Of a stretch of 64,000 nt of DNA, positions 1 to 8,856 are shown one piece after another; the first letter of the stretch is position 1; each line of letters starts with the position of its first letter. The translations under genes were made by a program, and so were the position numbers. The DNA is from Streptomyces coffeae. GTDB taxonomy: Bacteria; Actinomycetota; Actinomycetes; Streptomycetales; Streptomycetaceae. Where the stretch lies: the NCBI RefSeq assembly GCF_016741875.1, contig NZ_JAERRF010000001.1, positions 482,981 to 546,980 on the forward strand, in the 5' to 3' direction. The notes under the pieces were generated by a model. The model did no database searches. It was not told where the DNA came from and saw only the letters and a list, made by a program, of their open reading frames with translations.

Positions 1-923
1 TCGCCTTCACCCTGGCCGACGGCATCGCGTATGTGCGGACGGCGGTCGCGGCGGGCATGGACATCGACGATTTCGCGCCACGGCTGTCGTTCTTCTTCGT
101 CTCCCGCACCACCCTGCTGGAAGAGGTCGCCAAGTTCCGTGCCGCGCGCCGGATCTGGGCGCGGGTGATGCGCGAGGAATTCGGCGCCCGCGACCCCAAG
201 TCGCAGATGCTGCGCTTCCACACCCAGACCGCGGGCGTCCAACTCACCGCCCAGCAGCCCGAGATCAATCTGGTCCGGGTCGCGGTCCAGGGGCTCGCGG
301 CCGTCCTCGGCGGCACCCAGTCGCTGCACACCAACGCCTTCGACGAGGCCATCGCGCTGCCCACCGACAAGTCCGCCCGGCTGGCGCTGCGCACCCAGCA
401 GGTGCTGGCGTACGAGACGGATGTGACGGCCACCGTCGACCCGTTCGCGGGCTCGTACGCCGTCGAGGCGCTGACCGACGCCGTCGAGGCCGCGGCCCTG
501 GACCTGATGCGGCGGGTGGCGGACCGGGGCGGCGCGGTGGCCGCCATCGAACAGGGCTTCCAGAAGGAGGAGATCGAGCGCCACGCCTATCGCATCGCGC
601 AGGAGCAGGACGCGGGTGAGCGGGTGGTGGTCGGCGTCAACCGCTTCCGGCTGGAGGAGGAAGAGCCCTATCAGCCGCTGCGGGTGGACCCGGCGATCGA
701 GAACCGGCAGCGGGAGCGGCTGGCCGCGCTGCGCGCCGGGCGCGACGGGGAGGCGGTCCGTACGGCGCTGGCGGCACTGAAGAAGGCGGCCGAGAGCGAG
801 CCGGGCACGGCCAATGTGCTCTATCCGATGAAGGAGGCACTGGCGGCACGGGCCACACTGGGCGAGGTGTGCGACGCGTTGCGCGAGGTGTGGGGCGTGT
901 ATGTCCCCGCTGATGCATTCTGA
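1..923 (+). CDS. Acyl-CoA mutase large subunit (methylmalonyl-CoA mutase family), 5' truncated by window
   Basis: The frame is open from base 3, so the true start lies outside the window; 306 residues are visible. The visible part is the second half of the TIM-barrel substrate domain of the methylmalonyl-CoA mutase family, with the conserved stretches [33 protein letters not shown] and [14 protein letters not shown]. The protein ends at [11 protein letters not shown] without the DxHxxG cobalamin-binding domain. It is therefore a large subunit that should need a separate small B12-binding partner, as in isobutyryl- or hydroxyisobutyryl-CoA mutases. The residues that set substrate choice lie mostly upstream, so methylmalonyl-, isobutyryl- and ethylmalonyl-CoA isomerisation cannot be told apart here. 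Confidence 0.85.
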   Translation, partial: AFTLADGIAYVRTAVAAGMDIDDFAPRLSFFFVSRTTLLEEVAKFRAARRIWARVMREEFGARDPKSQMLRFHTQTAGVQLTAQQPEINLVRVAVQGLAAVLGGTQSLHTNAFDEAIALPTDKSARLALRTQQVLAYETDVTATVDPFAGSYAVEALTDAVEAAALDLMRRVADRGGAVAAIEQGFQKEEIERHAYRIAQEQDAGERVVVGVNRFRLEEEEPYQPLRVDPAIENRQRERLAALRAGRDGEAVRTALAALKKAAESEPGTANVLYPMKEALAARATLGEVCDALREVWGVYVPADAF

Positions 924-1034
924 GCGACCCGAGGGCTCAGGGGCGTTCGGTTAGGTCATCTCGGGGAGCTTCACCCGGGAGTCCGCGCGGCAGCTCGCCC
1001 GCGACCTCGGCGGCGGGTGAGCGACACTGGGGTC

Positions 1035-1247
1035 ATGTCTGCTCCCCGCCGCGCCTGTCCGGTCTGCACCCGAGAGATCGCGGTCGTGGGCGGGCGGTTC
1101 GCCCGCCACGATCCGCCGGGCCGCCGCTCGGACTACGAACTGGTCTCCTGCCCCGGGTCGCGGCGGATCGCACCGCTGCTCACCACCCCGCCGAAGCTGT
1201 TCGGTGCGGACGAGCCGCCGTCGCCGGGCCAGCAGTCGCTGTTCTGA
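1035..1247 (+). CDS. Small conserved protein with CxxC motif
   Basis: A 70-residue basic protein of unknown function. It has CPVCTRE near the N terminus and a later isolated cysteine in LVSCPGSRR, which resembles part of a zinc-binding knuckle. The ATG at 1035 is preferred; an in-frame GTG at 1017 would add six residues. It is followed after 21 bp by the convergent B3/B4-domain gene. I do not recognise a function. Confidence 0.55.
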   Translation: MSAPRRACPVCTREIAVVGGRFARHDPPGRRSDYELVSCPGSRRIAPLLTTPPKLFGADEPPSPGQQSLF

Positions 1248-1268
1248 CCCACCGCGCGCCGCCGCGGA

Positions 1269-1982
1269 TCAGCCGCCCGCGACCAGCCGGGAGGCGATCC
1301 GCACCCCGGGGCTGCTCTCGGCCAGGGCCTCGGACAGCTGATCACCGGCGGCCTTCAGCGCGATGTCGTCCAGCGGACCGAGCGCGTCCAGGACGAAGAA
1401 GGCCCGGGTGGTGGTGTGGGTGAGCCGGGTGCGGGTGCACTGGCGCCAGTTCCAGCGGCGGCAGGTGACGCCCGCGTCGTCCCGCCACACCACTTCGCCG
1501 GACGCGGGGTGTTCCACGGCGGCCTCGCCCCCGGCCGTGGTCTCGAAGGTCTCGTCACCGGTGGCCCGGACCAGCCGCGCGGGGCCGCGGTAGTGGTCGA
1601 GGTCCTCACCGCCCAGCGGCAGCGCATGGGCGACCGAGACCGCGTTGTAGAGGTCGGTCAGCCGGTCCACCCGGGGCAGTCCGGCGCCCACCCGCCGCAG
1701 CAGGGCCTCCGCGCCGGGCCGGGTGCGCTGCGGCTTCGCCCCGAAACCGCGGAACGCCTCCCGCCAGGCGGCGAGATGCGGATGCTCCTCCACCGGCCCG
1801 TCGCCGAACCGCTCACGGGCGGCCGACTCGGCGTCCGCCAGCAGACGTTCGCCGAGCTCGTCGCTCGGCCCGGGGCGCAGCCCCTCCGCGGTGATCAGCA
1901 GCGCGCGGTAGTCGGGGCGCAGCGTGTGGACGGCCGGGTCGATGGCGGCGGACCCCAGCCAGCCCGCTACGTCGGTGATCAT
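1269..1982 (-). CDS. B3/B4 domain protein (Phe-tRNA synthetase beta-like)
   Basis: A 237-residue protein that matches stand-alone B3/B4-domain proteins, which are related to the tRNA-interacting region of phenylalanyl-tRNA synthetase beta. Typical features are FRGFGAKPQRTRPGAEALLR, DLYNAVSVAHALPLGGEDLD and the late WRDDAGVTCRRWNWRQCTRT segment. Similar free-standing domains are proposed to act in trans on mischarged tRNA or to bind nucleic acid, but the role of this one is unknown. It is divergent from the secreted hydrolase, with about 157 bp between the starts. Confidence 0.75.
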   Translation of the reverse strand: MITDVAGWLGSAAIDPAVHTLRPDYRALLITAEGLRPGPSDELGERLLADAESAARERFGDGPVEEHPHLAAWREAFRGFGAKPQRTRPGAEALLRRVGAGLPRVDRLTDLYNAVSVAHALPLGGEDLDHYRGPARLVRATGDETFETTAGGEAAVEHPASGEVVWRDDAGVTCRRWNWRQCTRTRLTHTTTRAFFVLDALGPLDDIALKAAGDQLSEALAESSPGVRIASRLVAGG

Positions 1983-2139
1983 GCTCTCTCCCTGCGCCTG
2001 GTGTCTGCGGATGGTCCACTATGGCATACGGCGTGGTGCACCATGCTGGACCACGGAGGCGGTACGGGGGCAGGCCCCACCCCGGGACGGTAGCCAGCAC
2101 GATGGCGGCGCGGCCGGTGCGAACGGAAGTCTCTGCGGT

Positions 2140-3393
2140 ATGGATCCCCACACCTCCGGCCGCGGGCCGGACCGCCGAGGAGTACTGGCCGCCGCGGCCT
2201 TCGCCGTCCTGGGAGCGGCGGTGGCCGCGCCCGCCGCGCGGGCCGTACCACGCAGCTCCGGCGGGCGGGCCAGGCTGACGCTGCCCGCCCCGACCGGGCC
2301 GTACGCCGTCGGCACGGTCTCCCGTCATCTCGTCGATCACCGTCGGCCCGATCCCTGGGTGACGTCCAGGCCGTCGCGCGAGCTGATGGTCTCCGTCCGC
2401 TATCCCGCCCGGGACGTCGCGGGGCATCCGCGCGCACCGCAGATGCTGCCCGGCGAGGCGGCCGGTTTCGACCGGCTGAACGCCTTCGGGGGCGTGCCGA
2501 AGGGACGCGTCGACTGGGCGGCGACCCGGACCTTCGCACATCAGGGCGCCCCGCCCGCGAGGCGCCGCGCCGCCCGGCACCCCGTGGTGCTCTACTCACC
2601 CGGCGTCGGCGATCCGCGCTCCATGGGCACCACCCTCACCGATGAACTGGCCTCGCGCGGATACGTGGTGGTCTGCATCGACCACACCTTCGACGCGTCG
2701 GCGGTCGAGTTCCCGGACGGCCGGGTGGAGACCAGCCGCCTGCCGGAGGAGTACGAGCGGGCCGAGCGCGAGGGGACGTTCGTCGAGTTGCTGAAGAAGA
2801 CCTGCGCGGTGCGGGTGGCCGACACCCGCTTCGTCCTCGACCGGCTGGAGGAGCTGGTCCCGGCGGGGGCGGAGGTGTCGGGCGTCGGGATGTTCGGGCA
2901 GTCCGCGGGCGGCTTCGCGGCCGTCCAGGGGATGCACGACGACCAGCGGATCGCGGCGGCCGCGAATCTGGACGGTGTGCTGGCCTACGTCAGGAAGGAC
3001 CACAACCCGGGGAATCTCTCGACGGCCGCCCGGGACGGTGTGGACCGGCCCGTGCTGCTGATGGGTATGGACGGCAACGACCACCACACGGTGCCCTCGT
3101 GGCGTGCGCTGTGGGACCACAGCACGGGCCCCCGCGCCGACCTGACGCTGCGCGGCTCGCGCCATGCGGCGTACACCGACGTCGTCGCGATGCTGCCGCA
3201 GATCATCCGGCAGCTCGGCCTGCCGGAGAAGACCCTCACCAAGGTGATCGGCACGGTCGCGCCGCACCGGGCGGTGGCCGCCGAGCGGGCCTGTGTCCGG
3301 GCGTTCTTCGACGCCTGGCTGCGGGGCCGCGACGGCGGCGAGCCGCTGCACGGTCCGTCGGCGGGGTGGCCGGAGCTGCGGTTCGTGCGCTGA
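2140..3393 (+). CDS. Secreted alpha/beta hydrolase, lipase / PAF-acetylhydrolase-like
   Basis: A 417-residue predicted exported hydrolase. I chose the ATG at 2140 because it gives a signal peptide with a twin-arginine-like DRRGVLAAA core, a hydrophobic run and an Ala-x-Ala end around residue 38; the frame is open further upstream but without sensible coding. The hydrolase fold shows VVLYSPGVGDPRSMGT (oxyanion region), the nucleophile elbow GMFGQSAGG with Ser, and HAAYTD near the expected catalytic His. The layout resembles Streptomyces lipases related to platelet-activating-factor acetylhydrolase. Substrate is unknown. A hairpin at 3405-3427 follows the stop. Confidence 0.8.
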   Translation: MDPHTSGRGPDRRGVLAAAAFAVLGAAVAAPAARAVPRSSGGRARLTLPAPTGPYAVGTVSRHLVDHRRPDPWVTSRPSRELMVSVRYPARDVAGHPRAPQMLPGEAAGFDRLNAFGGVPKGRVDWAATRTFAHQGAPPARRRAARHPVVLYSPGVGDPRSMGTTLTDELASRGYVVVCIDHTFDASAVEFPDGRVETSRLPEEYERAEREGTFVELLKKTCAVRVADTRFVLDRLEELVPAGAEVSGVGMFGQSAGGFAAVQGMHDDQRIAAAANLDGVLAYVRKDHNPGNLSTAARDGVDRPVLLMGMDGNDHHTVPSWRALWDHSTGPRADLTLRGSRHAAYTDVVAMLPQIIRQLGLPEKTLTKVIGTVAPHRAVAAERACVRAFFDAWLRGRDGGEPLHGPSAGWPELRFVR

Positions 3394-3404
3394 AGCCGGT
3401 CGCG

Positions 3405-3427
3405 GGGCGCGGCGCCCGGCCGCGCCC
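3405..3427. terminator. Bidirectional terminator hairpin
   Basis: A perfect 9-bp GC stem (GGGCGCGGC with its complement) and a 5-nt loop lie 12 bp after the hydrolase stop. They also lie just beyond the stop of the converging 47-codon gene, so the hairpin probably serves both. Confidence 0.6.
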
Positions 3428-3453
3428 TTCCTGGTCTCTGCGATGACCTGCGG

Positions 3454-3597
3454 TCAGAACAGCCCGAGCTGTACGGTGAGCATCGCGATCACGATGACGA
3501 GGGCCCAGCCCGCGATGTGCTCCTTGAGCTGGTCGTCGTCGGTGGGGCCGCCGGTGCGCCGGCGGAGGCCGATGCGGCGCGCCGCGATGTCGGTCAT
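3454..3597 (-). CDS. Small single-pass membrane protein, 47 aa
   Basis: This short gene encodes 47 residues. The first 27 are basic then acidic (MTDIAARRIGLRRRTGG followed by PTDDDQLKEH). A hydrophobic segment then runs to the end (IAGWALVIVIAMLTVQLGLF), giving a C-terminal membrane anchor. A GAGGA ribosome site lies about 8 bases before the ATG, which supports a real gene. It is convergent with the hydrolase and divergent from the amidase. Function is unknown. Confidence 0.6.
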   Translation of the reverse strand: MTDIAARRIGLRRRTGGPTDDDQLKEHIAGWALVIVIAMLTVQLGLF

Positions 3598-3779
3598 GCG
3601 GGTGTCCTCGCTGCTCGGAGATGATCGTGACGAACGGGATGAATCGGCCCCCCTCCGGGCCCCAGGGTGCGTGACGACCCACGCGGGGTAAAGGGGGAGT
3701 GGCCGAACTCACCCGTAGGCTCACCTGTAGGCCGTTGTAACCGTCACGCCGCTCACCGTGCGAATCGAGGAGGTCCAGG

Positions 3780-5228
3780 GTGACCAGCGTCATTCCCAAG
3801 GGTCTGGGCGAACAGGCCCGTGCGCTGGCCGGTGGTGAGGTGTCCTCCCGCGTCCTGGTCGAACAGTCGCTGGAGCGCATCGCCACGACGCAGAGCACCC
3901 TCAACGCCTTCCGCCGGATCCGGGCCGAGGCCGCGCTGCTGGAGGCCGAGGAGGCCGACCGGCGGCTGGCGGCGGGGGAGCGGCTGCCGCTGCTCGGGGT
4001 GCCGATCGCGATCAAGGACGACATGGATGTGGCGGGGGAGCCGACCGCCTTCGGGTGCTGTGGGGAATTCCCGGTCAAGACCGAGGACGGCGAGGCCGTA
4101 CGGCGGCTGCGGGCCGCCGGGGCGGTGATCGTCGGCAAGACCAACACCCCCGAGCTGGGCCAGTGGCCGTTCACCGAGGGCCCGGCCTTCGGCGAGACCC
4201 GCAACCCCTGGAACCCCGCGCACACCCCCGGCGGCTCCTCCGGCGGGGCTGCGGCGGCCGTCGCCGCCGGTGTGGTACCCGGCGCGCTGGGCTCGGACGG
4301 AGCGGGCTCGGTCCGCATCCCCGCCGCCTGGACCCATCTGGTGGGCATCAAGCCGCAGCGCGGGCGGATCTCCACCTGGCCCGACGCCGAGTCGTTCAAC
4401 GGCATCACCTGCAACGGACCGCTGGCCCGTACGGTCGCCGACGCCGCGCTGCTGCTGCACGCCGCCAGCGGCAACCACGAGAACGATCTCCACCGCCCGG
4501 AGCCGGTGGACGTACTGTCCGCGGTGGGCCGCGATCCGGGGCGGCTGCGGATCGCGCTCTCGCTCAAGCCCGCGTTCACGGGTACGCCCAAGGAGCTGGA
4601 CCCGGTGGTCAGGGCCGCGGTGCTGCGGCTCGCGGAGCGGCTGGCCGCCCTCGGGCACGACGTCGTGGAGGCCGAACCGCGCTACGGGATGGTCGGGCTC
4701 GCCTTCCTGCCGCGCGCGACGGCGGGCCTCCACGAATGGGCCGCGCGCGTTCCGGATCAGACGCTGCTGGACGTACGCACCCAGGCCGCCGTCCGCCATG
4801 GACGGCTGCTGGGCGGCGGACCGCTGCGCTGGGCCCGTGCCGCGGAGGTGCGGCTGCACCGCCGGGTCGGGGCGATCTTCCACCAGCGGGGATTCGATGT
4901 GGTGCTGGCCCCGACGACCGCCACCCCGCCGCTGCGGATCGGGGCGATGTCCGGTCTCTCCGGGTGGCGCACCGACCGCGCGATGATCGCGGCCTGTCCG
5001 TACGCCTGGCCGTGGAACGTGCTGGGCTGGCCCGGGGTGAACGTACCGGCCGGGTTCGCCGACGCCGACAGCACCCTTCCGCTGGGCGCCCAGTTGCTCG
5101 GCCCGGCCAACAGTGAGCCCCGTCTCATTTCTCTGGCCGCTCAGCTCGAGGCGGACGCGCGCTGGTTCGAACACTGGCCCCCATTGGCGGGGGAATCGGC
5201 CGGACATACGGACTCGGCGGCCCCCTGA
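3780..5228 (+). CDS. Amidase (amidase signature family)
   Basis: A 482-residue amidase-signature enzyme starting at GTG. The Ser-cisSer-Lys triad can be read directly: Lys79 in VPIAIKDD, the cis serine in GGSSGG around residue 153, and the nucleophile Ser177 in GSDGAGSVRIPA. Family members hydrolyse carboxamides; the amide substrate here cannot be predicted. It is not GatA-like in context, because no gatB or gatC lies nearby. The gene stands alone and is closed by a hairpin directly after the stop. Confidence 0.88.
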   Translation: MTSVIPKGLGEQARALAGGEVSSRVLVEQSLERIATTQSTLNAFRRIRAEAALLEAEEADRRLAAGERLPLLGVPIAIKDDMDVAGEPTAFGCCGEFPVKTEDGEAVRRLRAAGAVIVGKTNTPELGQWPFTEGPAFGETRNPWNPAHTPGGSSGGAAAAVAAGVVPGALGSDGAGSVRIPAAWTHLVGIKPQRGRISTWPDAESFNGITCNGPLARTVADAALLLHAASGNHENDLHRPEPVDVLSAVGRDPGRLRIALSLKPAFTGTPKELDPVVRAAVLRLAERLAALGHDVVEAEPRYGMVGLAFLPRATAGLHEWAARVPDQTLLDVRTQAAVRHGRLLGGGPLRWARAAEVRLHRRVGAIFHQRGFDVVLAPTTATPPLRIGAMSGLSGWRTDRAMIAACPYAWPWNVLGWPGVNVPAGFADADSTLPLGAQLLGPANSEPRLISLAAQLEADARWFEHWPPLAGESAGHTDSAAP

Positions 5229-5231
5229 GCG

Positions 5232-5254
5232 CAACGGAAGAGCTTCTTCCGTTG
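5232..5254 (+). terminator. Terminator hairpin after amidase
   Basis: A perfect 9-bp stem (CAACGGAAG with its complement) and a 5-nt loop begin 3 bases after the amidase stop. The promoter region of the polysaccharide unit, with a TACACT -10-like hexamer at 5281-5286, follows immediately. Confidence 0.65.
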
Positions 5255-5294
5255 TGGTCACGAACTCTAAAGATCATCACTACACTCCCGCCAC

Positions 5295-5615
5295 ATGGTG
5301 AAGAAGGTGACCGAGAAGCGGCGGCGCAGAAAGAAAAATGGGCAGATATTCGTCAACGCCTCCGGCGGCCGGAGGTCGCTGCTGAGGCTCGCGGCGCTGG
5401 CCGTCGGCTGTGTCTGCCTCGGTTATCTGCTGCTGCTGGTCGCGGCCCTGTCCGGGGTGATCTGGCAGGACGCGCAGGATCCCCCCAGGACCGCCGAGCG
5501 GTCCACCAACGGCAGTGCCCCGGCCACCGGGTCGTGGTCCGGCGCCGGCTCCGAGGGTGTCGGGGTGTCCGCGCCCCTTGCCACGGCCTCACCCACCGGA
5601 GGCAGCCGCTGGTGA
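5295..5615 (+). CDS. Small basic membrane protein upstream of glycosyltransferase fusion (MatA-like position)
   Basis: A 106-residue protein with a very basic N terminus (MVKKVTEKRRRRKKNG), one membrane segment around residues 30-58 (LAALAVGCVCLGYLLLLVAA) and a Ser/Gly/Thr-rich extracytoplasmic tail. A TACACT hexamer ends 8 bases before the ATG, so the transcript may be almost leaderless. Its stop overlaps the GTG of the NodB-GT2 fusion, which implies translational coupling. A small membrane protein in front of a deacetylase/GT2 fusion recalls the matA-matB locus for hyphal aggregation in S. lividans and S. coelicolor; that comparison is from memory. Confidence 0.7.
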   Translation: MVKKVTEKRRRRKKNGQIFVNASGGRRSLLRLAALAVGCVCLGYLLLLVAALSGVIWQDAQDPPRTAERSTNGSAPATGSWSGAGSEGVGVSAPLATASPTGGSRW

Positions 5616-7699
5616 GCCCTCGGCACGCACTCCGTCCCGCGCCGCGCGGTCACTGGCTACTGCTGATCATCGTCGTCTCCGCGGTCGCCGCCGCGCTGGT
5701 CTTCGAAGGCTGGACCACTCACGAGGTCGCGTCCGCGCAGACCCGAAAGCCCTGCACCCACCCCGTACCCAAGGCGGCCGACACCGGGGAGCCGGTGGTA
5801 CGCATCGCCGATGGCACCGTGAAAACGGCCGGTATGCCGGCCCGCACCGTCGCCCTCACCTTCGACGGGGGCCCCGATCCGGTGTGGACCCCACGTCTGC
5901 TGAACCTGTTGCGCGAGCACCGCGCACACGCCACTTTCTTCGTCTCCGGCGCCCAGGTGGTCCGGCACCCGGAGCTGGTCCGGCGGATCCGTGCCGAGGG
6001 ACATGAGCTCGGTTCGAACACCTACACCGGATCCGACCTGAGCTCGGCTTCGGCGCCGCGCACCCACCTGGAACTGTCACTCACCCAGACCGCGCTGTCC
6101 GGCACCACCGGCGTCACCACCAAACTCCTGCGGCTGCCGATGACCACCCAGGCGGACACGCTCTGCGGCGGCGAGTGGACCGCCGCACAGCGCGCCGCCG
6201 CACAGGGGTACCTCGTGGTCGCGGCCGACCGGCCGCTGCGGAAACCGGAGCGGGGTGTGGTCCGGCAGTTCAGCCAGACGGACACCGCCTACGGCGAGGT
6301 GAAGAAGCTCCTCAAGAACCGGAAGATCGAGAAGTTCGCCACCGTGTCCGAGGGGCTCGGTCAGGCCCCGGCCAACTCCCCAGCGTCCACGGTCGGCCGC
6401 TGGCAGGGCCAGGCGCTGATCCAGGTCCAGGGCATCGGGCACGCCTTCGTCCCCGCCATGACCTGGGTGCTCGTCATCTCCGGGGCCCTGGCCCTGGTGC
6501 GGCTGCTGATGCTCGTCGTCTTCGCGCGGACCCATGTCCGGCGCCTGCACCGCTTCCGGCCCGGCTCGCCCTGGCTACGCGAGGTCAACGAACCGGTGAC
6601 GGTCCTGGTCCCCGCGTACAACGAGGAAGCGGGCATCGAGTCCACGGTGCGGTCGCTGCTCGCCTCCACCCACCGGCAGCTCCAGGTCATCGTGATCGAC
6701 GACGGGTCGACGGACACCACCGCGGACCTCGCCACCTGGATCGACGACCCCCGGATCATGGTGATCCGGCAGCCCAACGCGGGCAAGGCGGCGGCCCTCA
6801 ACACCGGCTTGATCCACGCGCACCACGACATCGTGGTCATGGTCGACGCCGACACGATCTTCGAACCCGAGACCATTCACCAGCTCATCCAGCCTCTTGC
6901 CCACCCCGCCATCGGCGCCGTCAGCGGCAACACCAAGGTGGGCAACCGCCGTCGGCTGCTCGGACGTTGGCAGCACCTGGAGTACGTCTTCGGGTTCAAC
7001 CTCGACCGCCGGATGTACGAGGTGCTGGAGTGCATGCCGACCATTCCCGGCGCCATCGGCGCCTTCCGCCGGGACGCGCTGATGGGTGTGGGTGGCGTCA
7101 GCGAGGACACCCTCGCCGAGGACACGGACCTCACCATGGCTCTGTGGCGGGCCGGCTGGCGGGTGGTCTACGAGGAGTCCGCCATCGCCTGGACCGAGGT
7201 CCCCACCTCGCTGGGCCAGCTGTGGCGGCAGCGCTACCGCTGGTGTTACGGCACCCTCCAGGCCATGTGGAAGCACCGGCGCGCGCTGGCCGAGGTCGGC
7301 CCGGCCGGACGCTTCGCCCGCCGTGCGCTGCCCTACCTCTTCCTCTTCCAGGTCGTGCTGCCGCTGCTGGCGCCCATCGTGGACGTCTTCGCGCTCTACG
7401 GTGTGCTGTTCGCCGATCCCCTGCAGTCGGTCGGGGTGTGGTTCGCCTTCCTCGTGGTGCAGCTGCTCGGCGCCGGATACGCGCTGCGGCTGGACAAGGA
7501 GCGGCTGAGGTCGCTGTGGGCGATGCCCTTCCAGCTCTTCGTCTACCGGCAGTTGATGTATCTGGTGATCATCCAGTCCGTGGTCAGCGCCCTCTTCGGC
7601 ACCCGGCTGCGCTGGCACCGCATGCAGCGCTCCGGCTCGGCGGGTGACCAGCTGACCGTCGACCCGGGCGGGCGCCACCAGAGCCTGACATCCAAGTGA
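5612..7699 (+). CDS. NodB-like domain / processive GT2 glycosyltransferase fusion
   Basis: A 695-residue membrane protein. The GTG start overlaps the upstream stop and has GGAGG nine bases upstream. Order: membrane anchor at about residues 14-32, NodB-type polysaccharide deacetylase domain at about 75-265, membrane segment at about 285-305, GT2 domain from about 327, and C-terminal membrane helices. The GT2 motifs are complete (VPAYNEE, DDGST, DADT, EDTD and QRYRWCYG), as in PgaC/cellulose synthase-like processive enzymes. The NodB motifs are degraded: TFDGGPD replaces TFDDGPD, and GSNTYTGSDL replaces the usual NHTxxHxDL. The metal-binding Asp and both His are thus absent (Gly86, Asn136, Gly140). 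The polymerase is probably active and the deacetylase probably not. Confidence 0.85.
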   Translation: MSPRHALRPAPRGHWLLLIIVVSAVAAALVFEGWTTHEVASAQTRKPCTHPVPKAADTGEPVVRIADGTVKTAGMPARTVALTFDGGPDPVWTPRLLNLLREHRAHATFFVSGAQVVRHPELVRRIRAEGHELGSNTYTGSDLSSASAPRTHLELSLTQTALSGTTGVTTKLLRLPMTTQADTLCGGEWTAAQRAAAQGYLVVAADRPLRKPERGVVRQFSQTDTAYGEVKKLLKNRKIEKFATVSEGLGQAPANSPASTVGRWQGQALIQVQGIGHAFVPAMTWVLVISGALALVRLLMLVVFARTHVRRLHRFRPGSPWLREVNEPVTVLVPAYNEEAGIESTVRSLLASTHRQLQVIVIDDGSTDTTADLATWIDDPRIMVIRQPNAGKAAALNTGLIHAHHDIVVMVDADTIFEPETIHQLIQPLAHPAIGAVSGNTKVGNRRRLLGRWQHLEYVFGFNLDRRMYEVLECMPTIPGAIGAFRRDALMGVGGVSEDTLAEDTDLTMALWRAGWRVVYEESAIAWTEVPTSLGQLWRQRYRWCYGTLQAMWKHRRALAEVGPAGRFARRALPYLFLFQVVLPLLAPIVDVFALYGVLFADPLQSVGVWFAFLVVQLLGAGYALRLDKERLRSLWAMPFQLFVYRQLMYLVIIQSVVSALFGTRLRWHRMQRSGSAGDQLTVDPGGRHQSLTSK

Positions 7700-7716
7700 G
7701 CGGGGCGAGGAGAACC

Positions 7717-8856
7717 ATGTCGAACCACTGGCCGGACGCCTGGACCGACACTGGGCACGCGCCGCACGAGGGCATCGTCCTCCCGTCGCGGCAACAGCGG
7801 CCGGTGCCGCTGCGGCGAATACCGCCGGACCCGTACCGGCCGCGCGAGGATGACGACGAGACCGCTGCCCGCCGCCGGTGGCCCCGGCGGCTGTGGCGGA
7901 CGGTGGCCGTCGTGCTCTCGCTGGCCCTGCTCGGCGGCGGCACCGCCTACGTCTGGGCCACGTCCAAGCTCAACAACGAGGTCGACCTGGGCAGGGTCGA
8001 GCACCGTCCCCCGAAGGGCAAGGGCACCAACTACCTCATCGTGGGCTCCGACAGCCGTGACGGCCTCTCCGGCAAGGACAAGAAGGACCTGCACACCGGA
8101 TCGGCCGAAGGCCGTCGCACCGACTCGATGATGGTGCTGCACACCGGCGCCCACGGCACCACGCTGATGAGCCTGCCGCGCGACTCGTGGGTGACCCTCC
8201 CGCCGTACACCTTCCCCATGACCGGCAAGCGCCCGGGGGCGTCGAAGAACAAGCTCAACGCCGCGTTCTCGCTGGGCGGTCCCGAACTGCTGGTGCGGAC
8301 TGTGGAGCACAACACCGGGCTGCGCATCGACCACTACGCGGAGATCGGCTTCGCGGGATTCGTGAACGTCGTCGACTCGGTGGGCGGGGTCCGGATGTGC
8401 CTGCCCAGGCCCATCAAGGACGAGAAGTCGGGCGCCGACCTGAAGAAGGGCTGCCAGACCCTGAACGGCGCCCAGGCATTGGCCTTCGTCCGTCAGCGTC
8501 ACCAGGAGGCCAAGGGAGACCTCGGCCGTAGCCAGAACCAGCAGAAGTTCCTGTCCGCCCTCGCGAAGAAGGCCGCGGAGCCGGGCCATGTTCTCGTCCC
8601 GTGGGAGGTCTTCCCGACCGTGGGGGCGGGCCTGGACACCCTCATCGTGGACAAGGACATGGACCTGCGGACGCTCACGTCCCTGTTCGAGGCGATGCAG
8701 GGGGTCGCGGGCGGGAGCGGCAAACAGCTGAACGTCCCCGTGGCGAGCCTCGGCTTCCGGACGCCCAAGGGCAGCGCGGTGAAATGGGACGACAAGCGGG
8801 CGAAGAAGCTCTTCGAGCAGTTGAGGAACGACCGGCCAGTGCCTCTTACTGGGTGA
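7717..8856 (+). CDS. LytR-CpsA-Psr (LCP) family cell-wall glycopolymer transferase
   Basis: A 379-residue LCP protein. The ATG at 7717 has GAGGAG five bases upstream and is preferred over the GTG at 7696. It has a proline/arginine-rich cytoplasmic N terminus, one membrane segment at about residues 62-82 and an extracellular LCP domain. The domain shows VGSDSRDG, RTDSMMVLHT, LMSLPRDSWV, the KLNAAFSLGG segment and the late LAFVRQRH, with arginines that bind the polyprenyl-pyrophosphate substrate in known structures. LCP enzymes attach glycopolymers to peptidoglycan. Its place directly after the polysaccharide synthase suggests it ligates that product or the wall polymer made 10 kb downstream. 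The 3' end overlaps the convergent DUF1963 gene by 11 bp. Confidence 0.88.
   Translation: MSNHWPDAWTDTGHAPHEGIVLPSRQQRPVPLRRIPPDPYRPREDDDETAARRRWPRRLWRTVAVVLSLALLGGGTAYVWATSKLNNEVDLGRVEHRPPKGKGTNYLIVGSDSRDGLSGKDKKDLHTGSAEGRRTDSMMVLHTGAHGTTLMSLPRDSWVTLPPYTFPMTGKRPGASKNKLNAAFSLGGPELLVRTVEHNTGLRIDHYAEIGFAGFVNVVDSVGGVRMCLPRPIKDEKSGADLKKGCQTLNGAQALAFVRQRHQEAKGDLGRSQNQQKFLSALAKKAAEPGHVLVPWEVFPTVGAGLDTLIVDKDMDLRTLTSLFEAMQGVAGGSGKQLNVPVASLGFRTPKGSAVKWDDKRAKKLFEQLRNDRPVPLTG

Noticed and set aside
2013..2060. TGGTCCA/TGGACCA and GGTGCACC symmetry between the B3/B4 and hydrolase genes
   Set aside because: The arms are short with a long spacer in a region where such matches are expected; no conserved promoter element was evident.
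1813..2599. Long minus-strand open frames over the start of the secreted hydrolase
   Set aside because: They are Arg/Pro/Gly-rich mirror frames of high-GC coding DNA without domains or ribosome sites.
5252..5611. Extended N terminus of the NodB-GT2 frame
   Set aside because: The extra 120 codons overlap the upstream 106-residue gene in another frame and are Arg-rich; the GTG overlapping that gene's stop has a proper ribosome site.
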